Under the pieces are notes generated by a model. The model did not search any database. It saw only the letters and a program-made list of their open reading frames with translations, and had not been told where the DNA came from. A stretch of 36,835 nucleotides of DNA, taken from NCBI RefSeq assembly GCF_002095385.1, contig NZ_MIPP01000037.1, positions 1 to 36,835 on the forward strand. Reading direction: 5' to 3'. The stretch is from Pantoea eucrina (GTDB lineage: Bacteria > Pseudomonadota > Gammaproteobacteria > Enterobacterales > Enterobacteriaceae). The translations under genes and the position numbers were made by a program. This document shows positions 1 through 11,546 of this stretch, piece after piece. Numbering within the stretch: position 1 is the stretch's first letter; each line of letters opens with the position of its first letter.

Positions 1-84
1 TGCGCGGCTGGTTCGGCTGCCGGTGCAGCTGACTGCTGCCACTGCGCGGCTGGTTCGGCTGCCGGTGAAGCTGACTGCTGCCAC
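1..84 (-). repeat. 42-bp tandem repeat within the ftsK linker
   Basis: Positions 1-42 and 43-84 are two copies of a 42-base unit that differ at one base (C at 26, A at 68). A diverged third copy starts at 85. In the ftsK frame the unit encodes 14 residues, QWQQSAxPAAEPAA. The array may continue beyond the window edge. The E. coli FtsK linker also holds short Pro/Gln repeats, but of a different sequence. Confidence 0.9.
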
Positions 85-1784
85 TGCGCTTCAGGCTCCG
101 GCGTTGCCGCGATAGTAAACAGCGGTTCACTCGGCGTATCATCAACCAGATCTTTCATCGGCGAGAAGTCAAAAGCAGCCGAGGTATCCAGATTAAACAC
201 CGGCGCTTTTTCTTCCTGCGGTGCGCTGTAACGCTGCTGCTGCTGCGCCGCAAACTGGCTCGCCAGCTGCGCCTGATGCTGCGCCTCCTGATCGTCCTCT
301 TCAGTATGCGACTCCCAGCTTTCACCATAGCGCTGCTGCTGCTGTGACTGAAATGCATCACGCAGCTGCGCTTCCTGAAGCGTAGCCTCTTCCTCATACT
401 GTGGCTGATGCAGCGTGGCGCTCACGTCGGGCTGTTGCTGCTCTGCTTCTTCGCGCGCTTTCTCCTCTGCCATACGCTGTGAAGGCAGTTTGATGCCATA
501 AGAGGCGAGTTCACGTCGGGTCGGCAGTTTAACTTTGTTAGGTCGCGGCAGCTCCGGACCAATCCCCTGTTTTACCTGCGGGTTACGATCGCGCTCAGGC
601 ACAATGTCAAAAACAGGCGACAGCGACTCTTCCGCACGCTGTACGGCCGCGGTGGCAGCACCTGTGGCCGCGGCGGCCGTGAATGCAGGGGCGGCAGCAG
701 AGAAGCGATCGGCACTTTGCCAGTCGCCCATGCGCGGGCCATCTTCATCCGGTGCAGCAGGCGACGCGACAGGCTCTGCCGGCAGTTCAAAATGATAAAG
801 CGGTGGCGTCTGCGGTGCTGGCGTGGCGGTCACAACCGGTTGAGATGTGACCGGTTGCGGCACGGCAGCCTGCGTAACTGCTGGCTCCGCCGTCGGTGCA
901 GGTTCTGCTACGGCAGCCGAAGCGGGCGGTGCCTGACGGGCAGCTTCACTGACCGCAGAAAGCGCCGCAGCGGTTGCGCTGGACGCTTTAGCCAGCAGCG
1001 GTTCGCTGGCCAGCTCAGCAGAGAGTGCAGGCGCAGGCGCAGACGCAGGCGCTCGCGGCGCAGCCAGCAAAACATCCTCTTCGTCAGCAGCCTGAGACGC
1101 CACAACCGGGCGCAATGGGATATCCGCTTCCTCTTCATACTCATCCTCTTCCCAGCGATCGTCATGACGAGAGCGGTTGCTGGCAAAAGTCAGCACGCCC
1201 ATCACCACGCTCCCGATTTTTTCAGCGATAGCGAGCCATGACCAGCCGGTATAGAGCGTGATGCCTGCGGCCCAGATACAGAGCAGCGTCAGCGTGCCGG
1301 TTGCACCATGCAGCCACGGCGCCATGGCATTGCTGACCAGACTGCCAATCACCCCGCCTGAGGCAAAGTACCAGATATCATCCACGTTCAGCGCAGCCAG
1401 TCCGCAGGTGGTCACCACCAGTGCCAGCACGCCTATCAGGCGCAATCCAACGGCAAAATAGTCGATATAATCCTGCCGATCGCGCTGACGGAAAGTGATC
1501 CAGCACAGCCCCAGGATAACGGGTGGAATGGCATAGGCCATCACGCCAAAGATAAACAGCAAAGTATCTGCCAGCCAGGCACCTGGACTACCCCCGATAT
1601 TGTGGATAGGTTCATGCCATGCGGTCTGGGACCAGCTGGGATCGGAAGGGTTAAAACTGACCAGTGACACCATCAGATAGATGGCGAACAAGGCTACAAG
1701 GATGAGCAACGCCTCGAGCAGACGACGTCCACTGCTCAGCGGTTGTAACGAAACATCTTTATCTTCTGTGTATTCCTGGCTCAA
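1..1784 (-). CDS. ftsK: DNA translocase FtsK, N-terminal part (cut by window edge)
   Basis: FtsK anchors at the division septum and pumps chromosome ends apart; only the membrane and linker parts are in the window. I chose the TTG at 1784-1782, preceded by GGAGAG five bases upstream, because the product then begins MSQEYTEDKDVSL like the E. coli protein. Residues about 20-200 hold the four-helix membrane domain (FNPSDPSWSQTAWHEP, then WYFASGGVIGSL). A long linker rich in Ala, Pro and Gln follows, including the conserved segment LPTRRELASYGIKLPSQR. The linker ends, at the window edge, in a 14-residue tandem repeat (see 1-84). The frame stays open for 594 codons. The RecA-like motor and the gamma domain lie outside the window. 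The gene follows lrp on the same strand, as in E. coli. Confidence 0.95.
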   Translation of the reverse strand, partial: MSQEYTEDKDVSLQPLSSGRRLLEALLILVALFAIYLMVSLVSFNPSDPSWSQTAWHEPIHNIGGSPGAWLADTLLFIFGVMAYAIPPVILGLCWITFRQRDRQDYIDYFAVGLRLIGVLALVVTTCGLAALNVDDIWYFASGGVIGSLVSNAMAPWLHGATGTLTLLCIWAAGITLYTGWSWLAIAEKIGSVVMGVLTFASNRSRHDDRWEEDEYEEEADIPLRPVVASQAADEEDVLLAAPRAPASAPAPALSAELASEPLLAKASSATAAALSAVSEAARQAPPASAAVAEPAPTAEPAVTQAAVPQPVTSQPVVTATPAPQTPPLYHFELPAEPVASPAAPDEDGPRMGDWQSADRFSAAAPAFTAAAATGAATAAVQRAEESLSPVFDIVPERDRNPQVKQGIGPELPRPNKVKLPTRRELASYGIKLPSQRMAEEKAREEAEQQQPDVSATLHQPQYEEEATLQEAQLRDAFQSQQQQRYGESWESHTEEDDQEAQHQAQLASQFAAQQQQRYSAPQEEKAPVFNLDTSAAFDFSPMKDLVDDTPSEPLFTIAATPEPEAQWQQSASPAAEPAAQWQQSAAPAAEPAA

Positions 1785-1805
1785 GAGAACTCTCCAGGTG
1801 CCTGT

Positions 1806-1844
1806 AAAATAAGAAGGCAACAGCGCCGGAAGAGCCCGACGCTG
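1806..1844 (-). terminator. Rho-independent terminator of lrp
   Basis: A 9-bp stem with one G-U pair (arms 1821-1829 and 1836-1844) has a six-base loop. On the minus strand it is followed by a T-rich stretch (1806-1820). It sits between the lrp stop codon and the ftsK start. Confidence 0.6.
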
Positions 1845-1903
1845 GTCCTGTATGAATTCACAGGAGTGTACCTAAATCCTGCACGCTTTGCACCTTCCCT
1901 GCG

Positions 1904-2398
1904 TTAGCGGGTTTTAATGACCAGCCGGTTACTCTGTTTCACCTCTTCCATCACGACATAGGTGCGGGTGTCGTTTACGCCTGGCAGGCGCAGCAAGGTT
2001 TCTCCCAGCAGTTTACGATAGGCAGACATATCAGGCACGCGGGTTTTCAGCAGATAGTCAAAGTCACCGGAAACGAGGTGACACTCTTGAGTTTCCTCAA
2101 GTTTTTGCACTGCGGCGTTAAATTGCTCAAACACGTCAGGGGCACCGCGATTCAGAGTAATCTCAACAAATACCAGCAGGGATGCATCAAGGTAGTGCGG
2201 GTTAAGCTGAGCGGTGTAGCCGAGGATAAAGCCCTGTCGCTCCAGGCGGCGAACACGCTCAAGGCATGGCGTTGGCGAAAGGCCTACGCGCTTGGAAAGC
2301 TCAACATTGGAGATACGGCCATCTTTTTGCAGTTCATTCAGGATATTTCTGTCGATACGATCCAGATCTTTTCCGGGGCGCTTTTTATTGTCTACCAT
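1904..2398 (-). CDS. lrp: Leucine-responsive regulatory protein Lrp
   Basis: Lrp is a global transcription regulator that senses leucine and controls amino-acid metabolism, transport and surface genes as octamers or hexadecamers. The 164-residue product is nearly identical to E. coli Lrp. It has an N-terminal winged helix-turn-helix (about residues 12-60, with NILNELQKDGRISNVELS and the recognition region RVGLSPTPCLERV) and a C-terminal RAM ligand-binding domain (about 70-155, with HLVSGDFDYLLK). The open frame runs further upstream, but the ATG at 2398 (MVDNKKRPGKDLDR) is the conserved start. It is transcribed divergently from trxB across a 520-base gap. Confidence 0.97.
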   Translation of the reverse strand: MVDNKKRPGKDLDRIDRNILNELQKDGRISNVELSKRVGLSPTPCLERVRRLERQGFILGYTAQLNPHYLDASLLVFVEITLNRGAPDVFEQFNAAVQKLEETQECHLVSGDFDYLLKTRVPDMSAYRKLLGETLLRLPGVNDTRTYVVMEEVKQSNRLVIKTR

Positions 2399-3884
<1,486 letters not shown>

Positions 3885-3914
3885 CGTGTTAATAACCTGA
3901 TCATAATCAAAGTG

Positions 3915-3941
3915 AGGCGACCTGTTCAGGTCGCCTTTTTT
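3915..3941 (+). terminator. Rho-independent terminator after trxB
   Basis: A perfect inverted repeat AGGCGACCTG/CAGGTCGCCT (3915-3924 and 3927-3936) runs directly into a T-tract ending at 3941. Confidence 0.9.
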
Positions 3942-4027
3942 ATGTACCGCGTGCTAAAGTGCTGCCGACCGCAATAACCGGATACTTTATCGGGTTTTCG
4001 CCCTGTTTCAGAAGAGCAGACGACAGT

Positions 4028-5809
4028 ATGAATAAATCACGGCAAAAGCGCCTGCTGGGCTGGTTACGGCAGCAGCGGGCCTCCGGCGCTACCGCCCTGC
4101 GGCTGGCTGCGCTATGCGGCTTTGCCTCCGCACTCGTCCTTATCGCCCAGGCGTGGCTGATGGCTACGCTACTGCAGCAGCTGGTTGTCTCCGATCGGCC
4201 CCGCTCGTCGCTGGTCACTCAGTTTCTGCTGTTGCTGTTCTGTTTTCTGTTGCGTGCCGGCTTTAACTATGGCCGGGAGATGGCAGGCTTCCGCGCCGGT
4301 CTCGCCATCCGGCGGGCGCTGCGGCGCCAGCTGCTTGATCGCATCGATGCGCTCGGACCGGCCTGGATACAGGGCAGACCTGCCGGCAGCTGGTCAACGC
4401 TGCTGCTTGAGCAGATTGAACAGCTGCAGGAATATTATGCGCGTTATCTGCCACAGATGACGCTGGCGGTTGCTATTCCCTGCGCAATTTTGCTAGCTGT
4501 GTTTCCCGTTAACTGGGCTGCAGGGCTGATCCTGCTGGTCACCGCTCCGCTGATCCCGCTGTTTATGGCGCTGGTGGGCATGGGCGCAGCGGACGCCAGC
4601 CGGCGTAACTTTCTCGCGCTATCACGCCTGAGCGGCGATTTTTACGATCGTCTGCGCGGACGCGACACGCTGCGGCTGTTTCACCGTGCAGCGGCTGAGA
4701 AACAGGCTATTGCCGCCAGCACCGATAGCTTTCGGCAGCGGACAATGGACGTGCTGCGCCTCGCTTTTCTCTCCTCGGCGGTGCTGGAATTTTTCGCCTC
4801 GCTGGCGATTGCCGTTGTCGCCGTCTATTTTGGTTTTTCTTACCTTGGCGAATTTAATTTTGGTCATTACGGTACTGGCGTAACGCTGTTTGCCGGCTTT
4901 CTTGCGCTAATCCTTGCGCCGGAGTTTTTCCAGCCGCTGCGCGATCTGGGTACCTTTTATCACGCCAAAGCGCAGGCGGCAGGCGCAGCAGATGCGCTGG
5001 AAACGTTTCTGCAGGCGACACCGGATGCCCGGCCACAGGGGCCAGTTCGCCCGTGGTGTGACGAGGCTCCTCTGACGCTGACCGCAGAGGATCTGGTGGT
5101 AATGAGTCCTGGCGGCCACGCGCTGACGCAGCCGCTTAACTTTACCCTGCGCGCAGGCTGCCGGGTCGCGCTGGTCGGTGAAAGCGGCGCAGGCAAAACC
5201 GTGCTGATGAACGCGCTGCTCGGTTTCCTGCCCTGGCAGGGCGTGCTGCGGGCCAATGGCGTGGATCTGCGCCATATCGATCGTGCAGAGTGGCAGCGGC
5301 AGCTTGCCTGGGTGGGACAGAATCCGCAGCTGCCTGCACAAACGCTGCGCGATAACCTGATGCCGGATCGATCCGTTGAGGAGAGCAGACTGCAGGCTGT
5401 ATTAGCCCAGGCTGGCGTAAGCGCATTTCTGACGAGCCTGCCGCTGGGGCTGGATACGCCGACTGGCGAGGATGGTGTCGGGCTTTCTGTTGGTCAGGCT
5501 CAGCGGATTGCGGTTGCCCGTGCGCTGCTGAAGCCGGCAAAACTGCTGCTGCTGGATGAACCGGGTTCAGGTCTGGACAGCACCAGCGAATATCACGTCA
5601 TGCAGGCGCTTAACCAGGCGGCACGGCAGCAGACAACGTTAATGATTACGCACCAGCTGCACGATCTGGCGCAGTGGGATGAAGTGTGGGTCATGCAGCA
5701 GGGTGCGCTGGTACAGCAGGGAAGCTGGCAGCAGCTCAGCAGGGAGCCCGGGCTGCTGCAGGAGATGATACGGCAACGTCAGCAGGAGGTTTCACTGTGC
5801 GCTCAATAA
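4028..5809 (+). CDS. cydD: ABC exporter subunit CydD (glutathione/cysteine export)
   Basis: CydD forms a heterodimer with CydC in the inner membrane. It exports glutathione and cysteine to the periplasm and is required for assembly of cytochrome bd and periplasmic c-type cytochromes. The 593-residue product has a six-helix transmembrane domain (about 20-310) containing LPQMTLAVAIP and LAPEFFQPLRDLGTFYHAKA. The ATPase domain has Walker A GESGAGKT (384-391), signature LSVGQ and Walker B LLLLDEP. The start at 4028 (MNKSRQKRLLGWL) matches E. coli; the longer open frame upstream has no homology. It overlaps cydC by 13 bases. Confidence 0.96.
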   Translation: MNKSRQKRLLGWLRQQRASGATALRLAALCGFASALVLIAQAWLMATLLQQLVVSDRPRSSLVTQFLLLLFCFLLRAGFNYGREMAGFRAGLAIRRALRRQLLDRIDALGPAWIQGRPAGSWSTLLLEQIEQLQEYYARYLPQMTLAVAIPCAILLAVFPVNWAAGLILLVTAPLIPLFMALVGMGAADASRRNFLALSRLSGDFYDRLRGRDTLRLFHRAAAEKQAIAASTDSFRQRTMDVLRLAFLSSAVLEFFASLAIAVVAVYFGFSYLGEFNFGHYGTGVTLFAGFLALILAPEFFQPLRDLGTFYHAKAQAAGAADALETFLQATPDARPQGPVRPWCDEAPLTLTAEDLVVMSPGGHALTQPLNFTLRAGCRVALVGESGAGKTVLMNALLGFLPWQGVLRANGVDLRHIDRAEWQRQLAWVGQNPQLPAQTLRDNLMPDRSVEESRLQAVLAQAGVSAFLTSLPLGLDTPTGEDGVGLSVGQAQRIAVARALLKPAKLLLLDEPGSGLDSTSEYHVMQALNQAARQQTTLMITHQLHDLAQWDEVWVMQQGALVQQGSWQQLSREPGLLQEMIRQRQQEVSLCAQ

Positions 5810-7512
5810 TGCCTTTTCTGCGTCTGTTCCGGCAGCACCCCTGGCGCCTGGGATTGGGGATCGCGCTGGCTATCCTCACCCTGCTTGCCAGTGTGAGTCT
5901 GCTTACGCTCTCGGGCTGGTTTCTGGCTGCCTCCTCGCTGGCAGGGCTGGCCGGACTCTACACTTTCAACTATATGCTGCCGGCGGCAGGCGTGCGCGGT
6001 GCCGCGATTATACGCACCGCCGCGCGTTATTTTGAGCGTCTTGTCAGTCATGACGCCACTTTCCGGGTGCTGCAGCATCTGCGTGTTTACACCTTCAGCC
6101 GCCTGATGGCGCTGGCACCTGAGCAGCTGTCGCGCTTTTGTCACGGTGAGCTACTGAATCGTTTTGTCAGCGATGTCGATACGCTCGATCATCTCTACCT
6201 GCGTATTATTTCGCCCCTGGCCGGTGCGGCAGTGGTCATTATCGTCGTAACCTGCAGTCTCTCTCTGCTCAGCCTTCCTCTGGCGCTGCTCTTAGGCGGC
6301 AGCATGCTGCTGACCCTGCTGCTGCTGCCCGCCCTCTTCTGCTATTTTGGTCAGGCTTCCGGCGCGCGTATCGCCCGCTCTCAGGCGAACTGGCGGCTGC
6401 AGCTTGCCGGCTGGCTAATGGCTCAGGCTGAGCTAAAAATCTATGGTGCAGCGACGGCCTGGCGTCAGCGGCTGGACAGTACAGAGCGGCAGTGGCAGCA
6501 CGCGCAGCAACAGCAGCATCACCTGCAGGCGTTTGCGCAGAGCCTGCTGCTGCTGATAGCCGGTCTGACCGTAACGCTGTTGCTGTGGGTGTCAGCTGCT
6601 TCTGTCGGGGGCGCAGCGATTGCGCTGTTTCTGTTCTGTGGCCTGGCGGCATTTGAAGCGCTGGCACCGGTTGCCGGCGCTTTTCTGCCGCTGGCGCAGG
6701 TCAGCAGCGCCGCACAGCGCGTGCAGGAGATTATCGACCAGCCGCCTGCCATCTATTTTCCGCCAGCCATGCCGAATACGGCGCCGGGTATCAGCCTCAC
6801 GCTGGATAACGTTTCATTTAGCTATCTGCAGCGACCGGAGCCGGTATTAGCGCATTTTTCACTGCAGCTGCGACAAGGCGAACGTATCGCTCTGCTCGGC
6901 CCGACCGGCTGCGGTAAATCGAGCCTGCTGGCGCTTATCACCCGTAGCCGGGAAGCCACCGCGGGAAGTATTCAGCTTAATGATACTCCGCTCTCACAGT
7001 GGGATGAGACCAGCCTGCGGCAGCGTATCAGCGTGGTGACGCAGCGCGTGCATCTTTTCAGCCAGACGCTGCGGGACAACCTCTTACTGGCGCGCCCCAC
7101 GGCCAGCGACAGTGAGCTGACAGCCGCTCTGACACAGGCCGGGCTCGGCTTTCTGGCTGAACAGCCTGACGGACTGGATAGCTGGATGGGTGAAGGCGGC
7201 AGACCCCTTTCCGGCGGCGAACTGCGGCGGCTGGCCATCGCCCGCGCCCTGCTGCACAACGGCGATCTCTGGCTGCTGGATGAACCCACTGAAGGGCTGG
7301 ACGCCACGACCGAGCAGCACATTCTGCAATTACTGCTGCGGGTCAGCAAGGGTAAGACGCTGATTATGGTGACACATCGCCTGCAGGGTCTGGAGAAGAT
7401 GGATCGCATCTGCGTCATGGATCAGGGCGCCATTGTGGAATCAGGTTCTCATGACGAATTAATCTCAAAAGCGGGTCGCTACTGGCGTTTCCGTCAGCGC
7501 TTTGCGTTATAG
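5797..7512 (+). CDS. cydC: ABC exporter subunit CydC (glutathione/cysteine export)
   Basis: CydC is the partner half-transporter of CydD. I chose the GTG at 5797, inside the cydD 3' end: it follows an AGGAGG ribosome-binding site and gives MRSIMPFLRLF, which aligns with the E. coli start. The product then has 571 residues (E. coli 573). Residues about 15-300 form the transmembrane domain; the ATPase domain has Walker A GPTGCGKS (368-375), signature LSGGE and Walker B LWLLDEP. The 13-base overlap with cydD implies translational coupling and equal subunit amounts. aat follows after 32 bases with no terminator seen, so the three genes are probably one transcript. Confidence 0.96.
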   Translation: MRSIMPFLRLFRQHPWRLGLGIALAILTLLASVSLLTLSGWFLAASSLAGLAGLYTFNYMLPAAGVRGAAIIRTAARYFERLVSHDATFRVLQHLRVYTFSRLMALAPEQLSRFCHGELLNRFVSDVDTLDHLYLRIISPLAGAAVVIIVVTCSLSLLSLPLALLLGGSMLLTLLLLPALFCYFGQASGARIARSQANWRLQLAGWLMAQAELKIYGAATAWRQRLDSTERQWQHAQQQQHHLQAFAQSLLLLIAGLTVTLLLWVSAASVGGAAIALFLFCGLAAFEALAPVAGAFLPLAQVSSAAQRVQEIIDQPPAIYFPPAMPNTAPGISLTLDNVSFSYLQRPEPVLAHFSLQLRQGERIALLGPTGCGKSSLLALITRSREATAGSIQLNDTPLSQWDETSLRQRISVVTQRVHLFSQTLRDNLLLARPTASDSELTAALTQAGLGFLAEQPDGLDSWMGEGGRPLSGGELRRLAIARALLHNGDLWLLDEPTEGLDATTEQHILQLLLRVSKGKTLIMVTHRLQGLEKMDRICVMDQGAIVESGSHDELISKAGRYWRFRQRFAL

Positions 7513-7544
7513 TCTGGAGATGACGCTTCTGAGTAGCTGATGCC

Positions 7545-8237
7545 ATGAGACTGGTACAACTTTCACGTGATTCACTGCACTTCCCGCCGCCGGAAATGGC
7601 GCTGCGCGAACCAAACGGTTTGCTGGCGATGGGCGGCGATCTCTCGCCTGCACGTCTGATTAACGCCTATCAGCACGGTATTTTTCCCTGGTTTTCGCCC
7701 GGCGATCCGATTCTCTGGTGGTCGCCCGATCCGCGGGCCGTGCTGATGCCAGACGCCTTTCATCTCAGCCGGAGCATGGCGCGTTTTCACCGTCGCTCTC
7801 CCTATCGCGTGACCATGAACCACGCCTTTGCACAGGTACTTGAAGGCTGCGCGACCGGACGTCAGGAGGGAACCTGGATCACCTTTGAGGTCAAACGCGC
7901 CTGGCTGCGCCTGTATGAACTGGGGCATGCGCACTCTGTTGAAGTGTGGCATGAAAATAGCCTGGTCGGGGGTATGTACGGTCTGGCGCTCGGCCAGATG
8001 TTCTGCGGAGAATCGATGTTCAGCCGGCAGGAAAACGCTTCGAAAACCGCGCTGTGGGTATTTTCGCAGCACTTCCGGGCTCATCAGGGCAGGCTTATCG
8101 ATTGTCAGGTGCTCAATCCCCATACGGCATCGCTCGGCGCTACGGAAATTCCGCGCGCTAACTATCTGCAAGAGCTAAAAAAGCTGGCGTGGCAGCCGGT
8201 TGCTGAAGGATGCTGGCAGACACAGACCCTTTTTTAG
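7545..8237 (+). CDS. aat: Leucyl/phenylalanyl-tRNA--protein transferase Aat
   Basis: Aat adds Leu or Phe from charged tRNA to proteins that begin with Arg or Lys, creating an N-degron that ClpS hands to the ClpAP protease. The 230-residue protein (E. coli 234) has the family motifs [22 protein letters not shown] and FCGESMFS and the substrate-site region [14 protein letters not shown]. Its partners clpS and clpA lie about 650 bases or more downstream on the other strand, as in E. coli. It probably forms the end of the cydDC-aat transcript. Confidence 0.97.
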   Translation: MRLVQLSRDSLHFPPPEMALREPNGLLAMGGDLSPARLINAYQHGIFPWFSPGDPILWWSPDPRAVLMPDAFHLSRSMARFHRRSPYRVTMNHAFAQVLEGCATGRQEGTWITFEVKRAWLRLYELGHAHSVEVWHENSLVGGMYGLALGQMFCGESMFSRQENASKTALWVFSQHFRAHQGRLIDCQVLNPHTASLGATEIPRANYLQELKKLAWQPVAEGCWQTQTLF

Positions 8238-8802
<565 letters not shown>

Positions 8803-8842
8803 GCTGCTGCACACGTCGCGGGCTGGTTAAATTTCCAGCCGC

Positions 8843-8880
8843 AAAAAAAAGGCCGGATAATTATCCGGCCTTTTGTTTTA
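8843..8880. terminator. Bidirectional terminator between infA and clpA
   Basis: GGCCGGATAA (8851-8860) is followed directly by its reverse complement TTATCCGGCC (8861-8870). An A-run lies upstream and T-rich sequence downstream, so it can end infA (+) and clpA (-). Confidence 0.9.
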
Positions 8881-8891
8881 TTGCTCTGGCG

Positions 8892-11170
8892 TTAGTGCAC
8901 AGTGCCTTCCGTTTTGCGCTTCTCTGCGCTCAGGAAGTGGTAGGTAAGCTGGTTTTTTTCTTTATCCAGCGCCACTGACACAGAGCCACCATCCACCAGC
9001 GAACCAAACAGCAGTTCATTGGCCAGCGGTTTTTTCAGGCTTTCCTGAACCGTACGCGCCATCGGACGCGCGCCCATCGCCTTATCGTAGCCTTTTTCTG
9101 CCAGCCAGTCGCGCGCGTCGTCGCTCACTTCCAGTGAGACGCCCTTCGCATCCAGCTGCGCCTGCAGTTCAACAATAAACTTATCGACGACCTGATGGAT
9201 CACCTCAGCAGAGAGGTGACGGAACCAGATAATGTTGTCGAGACGGTTGCGGAACTCTGGCGTAAAGATCTTTTTGATCTCCTCCATCGCATCCGTACTG
9301 TTATCCTGCTGAATCAGGCCGATTGACTTACGTTCGGTTTCGCGTACGCCGGCGTTAGTGGTCATGACCAGCACCACGTTACGGAAGTCCGCTTTGCGCC
9401 CGTTGTTGTCGGTCAGCATACCGTTATCCATAACCTGCAGCAGCAGGTTAAAGACATCCGGGTGCGCTTTCTCAATTTCATCCAGCAGCACCACAGCGTG
9501 CGGATGCTTGATCACCGCATCCGTTAACAGACCGCCCTGGTCAAAACCTACATAGCCAGGAGGTGCGCCAATCAGACGGCTGACCGTATGGCGCTCCATA
9601 TATTCCGACATATCAAAACGCAGCAGCTCAATGCCCAGCGCTTTCGCCAGCTGCACGGTGACTTCTGTTTTACCTACCCCGGTCGGACCGGCGAACAGGA
9701 AGGAACCGACCGGCTTGCGATCCTGACCCAGACCAGCGCGACTCATTTTAATCGCTTCGGTCAGTGCCTCAATCGCATTATCCTGGCCAAATACCAGCAT
9801 TTTCAGGCGGTCGCCCAGGTTTTTCAGCGTATCGCGATCGGTGGCCGATACGCTCTGTTCCGGTATACGTGCAATCCGTGCCACAACCGATTCAATGTCG
9901 GACACGTTAACGGTTTTCTTACGCTTGCTCACCGGCACCAGACGTGCCCGCGCGCCCGCTTCATCGATGACGTCAATGGCTTTATCCGGCAGATGACGAT
10001 CGTTGATATATTTAACCGCCAGCTCTACCGCAGCACGCACCGCCTTAGCGGTATAACGCACGTCATGGTGCGCTTCATATTTCGGCTTCAGTCCATTGAG
10101 GATCTGCACAGTCTCTTCAACCGAAGGCTCAGTAATATCAATTTTCTGGAAGCGGCGCGCCAGTGCGCGATCTTTCTCGAAAATATTGCTGAACTCCTGA
10201 TAGGTTGTGGAACCCATCACGCGGATTTTACCGCTGGAGAGCAGTGGCTTAATCAGGTTAGCGGCATCTACCTGCCCGCCCGATGCCGCACCGGCACCGA
10301 TGATGGTGTGGATCTCATCAATAAACAGGATGCTGTTGTTATCCTGCTCCAGCTGTTTGAGCAGCGCTTTAAAGCGCTTTTCAAAATCGCCGCGATATTT
10401 GGTGCCCGCCAGCAGAGAGCCGATATCCAGTGAATAGATAGTGCACTCTTTCATCACCTCAGGTACATCACCCTGCACAATACGCCAGGCGAGCCCTTCA
10501 GCAATCGCGGTTTTACCCACGCCCGATTCACCCACCAGCAGCGGATTGTTTTTACGCCGGCGGCACAGCACCTGCACGGCGCGCTCCAGCTCTTTTTCGC
10601 GTCCGATAAGCGGATCGATACCGCCAACGCGAGCAAGCTGGTTAAGATTGGTGGTGAAGTTCTCCATACGCTCCTCCCCGCCTGCCTGCTCTTCATTGAC
10701 CGGATTGTCCGCGTTATTCTGCGACTGGCCGGGCTCATCTTTACGTGTGCCGTGAGAGATGAAATTCACCACATCGAGACGGCTGATTTCATGTTTGCGC
10801 AGCAGATAAGCCGCCTGCGACTCCTGCTCGCTGAAAATGGCAACCAGGACATTGGCGCCTGCAACTTCACTGCGACCGGAAGATTGAACGTGGAATACCG
10901 CCCGCTGCAGCACGCGCTGGAAGCTGAGCGTAGGTGCGTATCGCGCTCAGCTTCGCCGACCGGCAGCACCGGCGTGGTTTGTTCGATGAAGGCTTCGAGT
11001 TCCTGACGCAGAGCCACAATATCCACCGTACAGGCTTCCAGTGCCTCTCTGGCCGACGGGTTACTGAGCAGTGCCAGTAACAGATGTTCGACGGTCATAA
11101 ACTCGTGACGGTGCTCGCGCGCTCTGGCGAAAGCCATGTTTAAACTGAGTTCCAGTTCTTGATTGAGCAT
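8892..11170 (-). pseudogene. clpA: ATP-dependent Clp protease ATPase subunit ClpA, interrupted by a -1 frameshift
   Basis: ClpA is the AAA+ unfoldase that feeds ClpP, with ClpS delivering N-degron substrates. The reading frame starts at ATG 11170 (MLNQELELSLNMAFARA) and is conserved to His79 (codon 10936-10934). It then shifts and would soon diverge from the family. The rest, from Val87 at 10913 to the stop at 8892, is fully conserved in another frame. Adding one G:C pair at the GG of 10933-10934 restores PTLSFQRVLQ and a 759-residue protein (E. coli 758). Both AAA+ modules are intact: Walker A GESGVGKT (lysine about 220) and GPTGVGKT (about 495-502), each with its Walker B. The break falls in the ClpS-binding N-domain. 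A sequencing error is possible. Confidence 0.93.
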
Positions 11171-11225
11171 TTGGCACCTCCCCCAATTATCGCTCTGACT
11201 GCCTGTTTCCTATATGGAGACAGGT

Positions 11226-11546
11226 TCAGGCTTTTTCCAGCGTACACAGCAAAGGATGTTGATTCTCTCTGGCATAGTTGTTCACCTGCGCAGCTTTTGT
11301 CTCTGCTACTTCAGCGGTGAAAACACCGCAGACTGCCTTTCCATGATAGTGAACTTTCAGCATCAGTTGCGTGGCGCGTTCAATATCATAAGAAAAGAAC
11401 TTTTGCAGAACGTCAATAACAAATTCCATAGGTGTATAATCGTCATTATTCAGGATGACTTTATACATTGAAGGCGGCTTTAACCCTTCACGTACTTTGT
11501 CTTCGGCCAGGTGTTCAAAATTAAGCCAGTCGTTTGTGTTTGCCAT
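11226..11546 (-). CDS. clpS: ClpS, N-degron adaptor of ClpAP
   Basis: ClpS binds proteins whose N-terminal residue is Leu, Phe, Trp or Tyr and docks them on the ClpA N-domain. The 106-residue product has the core [20 protein letters not shown], in which the [10 protein letters not shown] segment lines the hydrophobic N-degron pocket. It ends [10 protein letters not shown] like E. coli ClpS. The start at 11546 ([16 protein letters not shown]) matches the E. coli length of 106; the upstream in-frame extension is not conserved. clpA follows after 55 bases on the same strand, as a clpS-clpA operon. Confidence 0.97.
   Translation of the reverse strand: MANTNDWLNFEHLAEDKVREGLKPPSMYKVILNNDDYTPMEFVIDVLQKFFSYDIERATQLMLKVHYHGKAVCGVFTAEVAETKAAQVNNYARENQHPLLCTLEKA

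Noticed and set aside
717..1241. 174-codon plus-strand frame opposite the ftsK linker
   Set aside because: Extreme Arg, Cys and Trp content is what the reverse strand of an Ala/Pro/Gln-rich linker produces; ftsK itself is in frame throughout.
8803..8891. tRNA-Ser between infA and clpA
   Set aside because: The 89 bases hold only the bidirectional terminator and a short stem; no cloverleaf or TTCAA-type T-arm is visible.
9588..10433. 281-codon plus-strand frame opposite clpA
   Set aside because: It is antisense to conserved AAA+ coding sequence, with no domain, signal peptide or ribosome-binding site.
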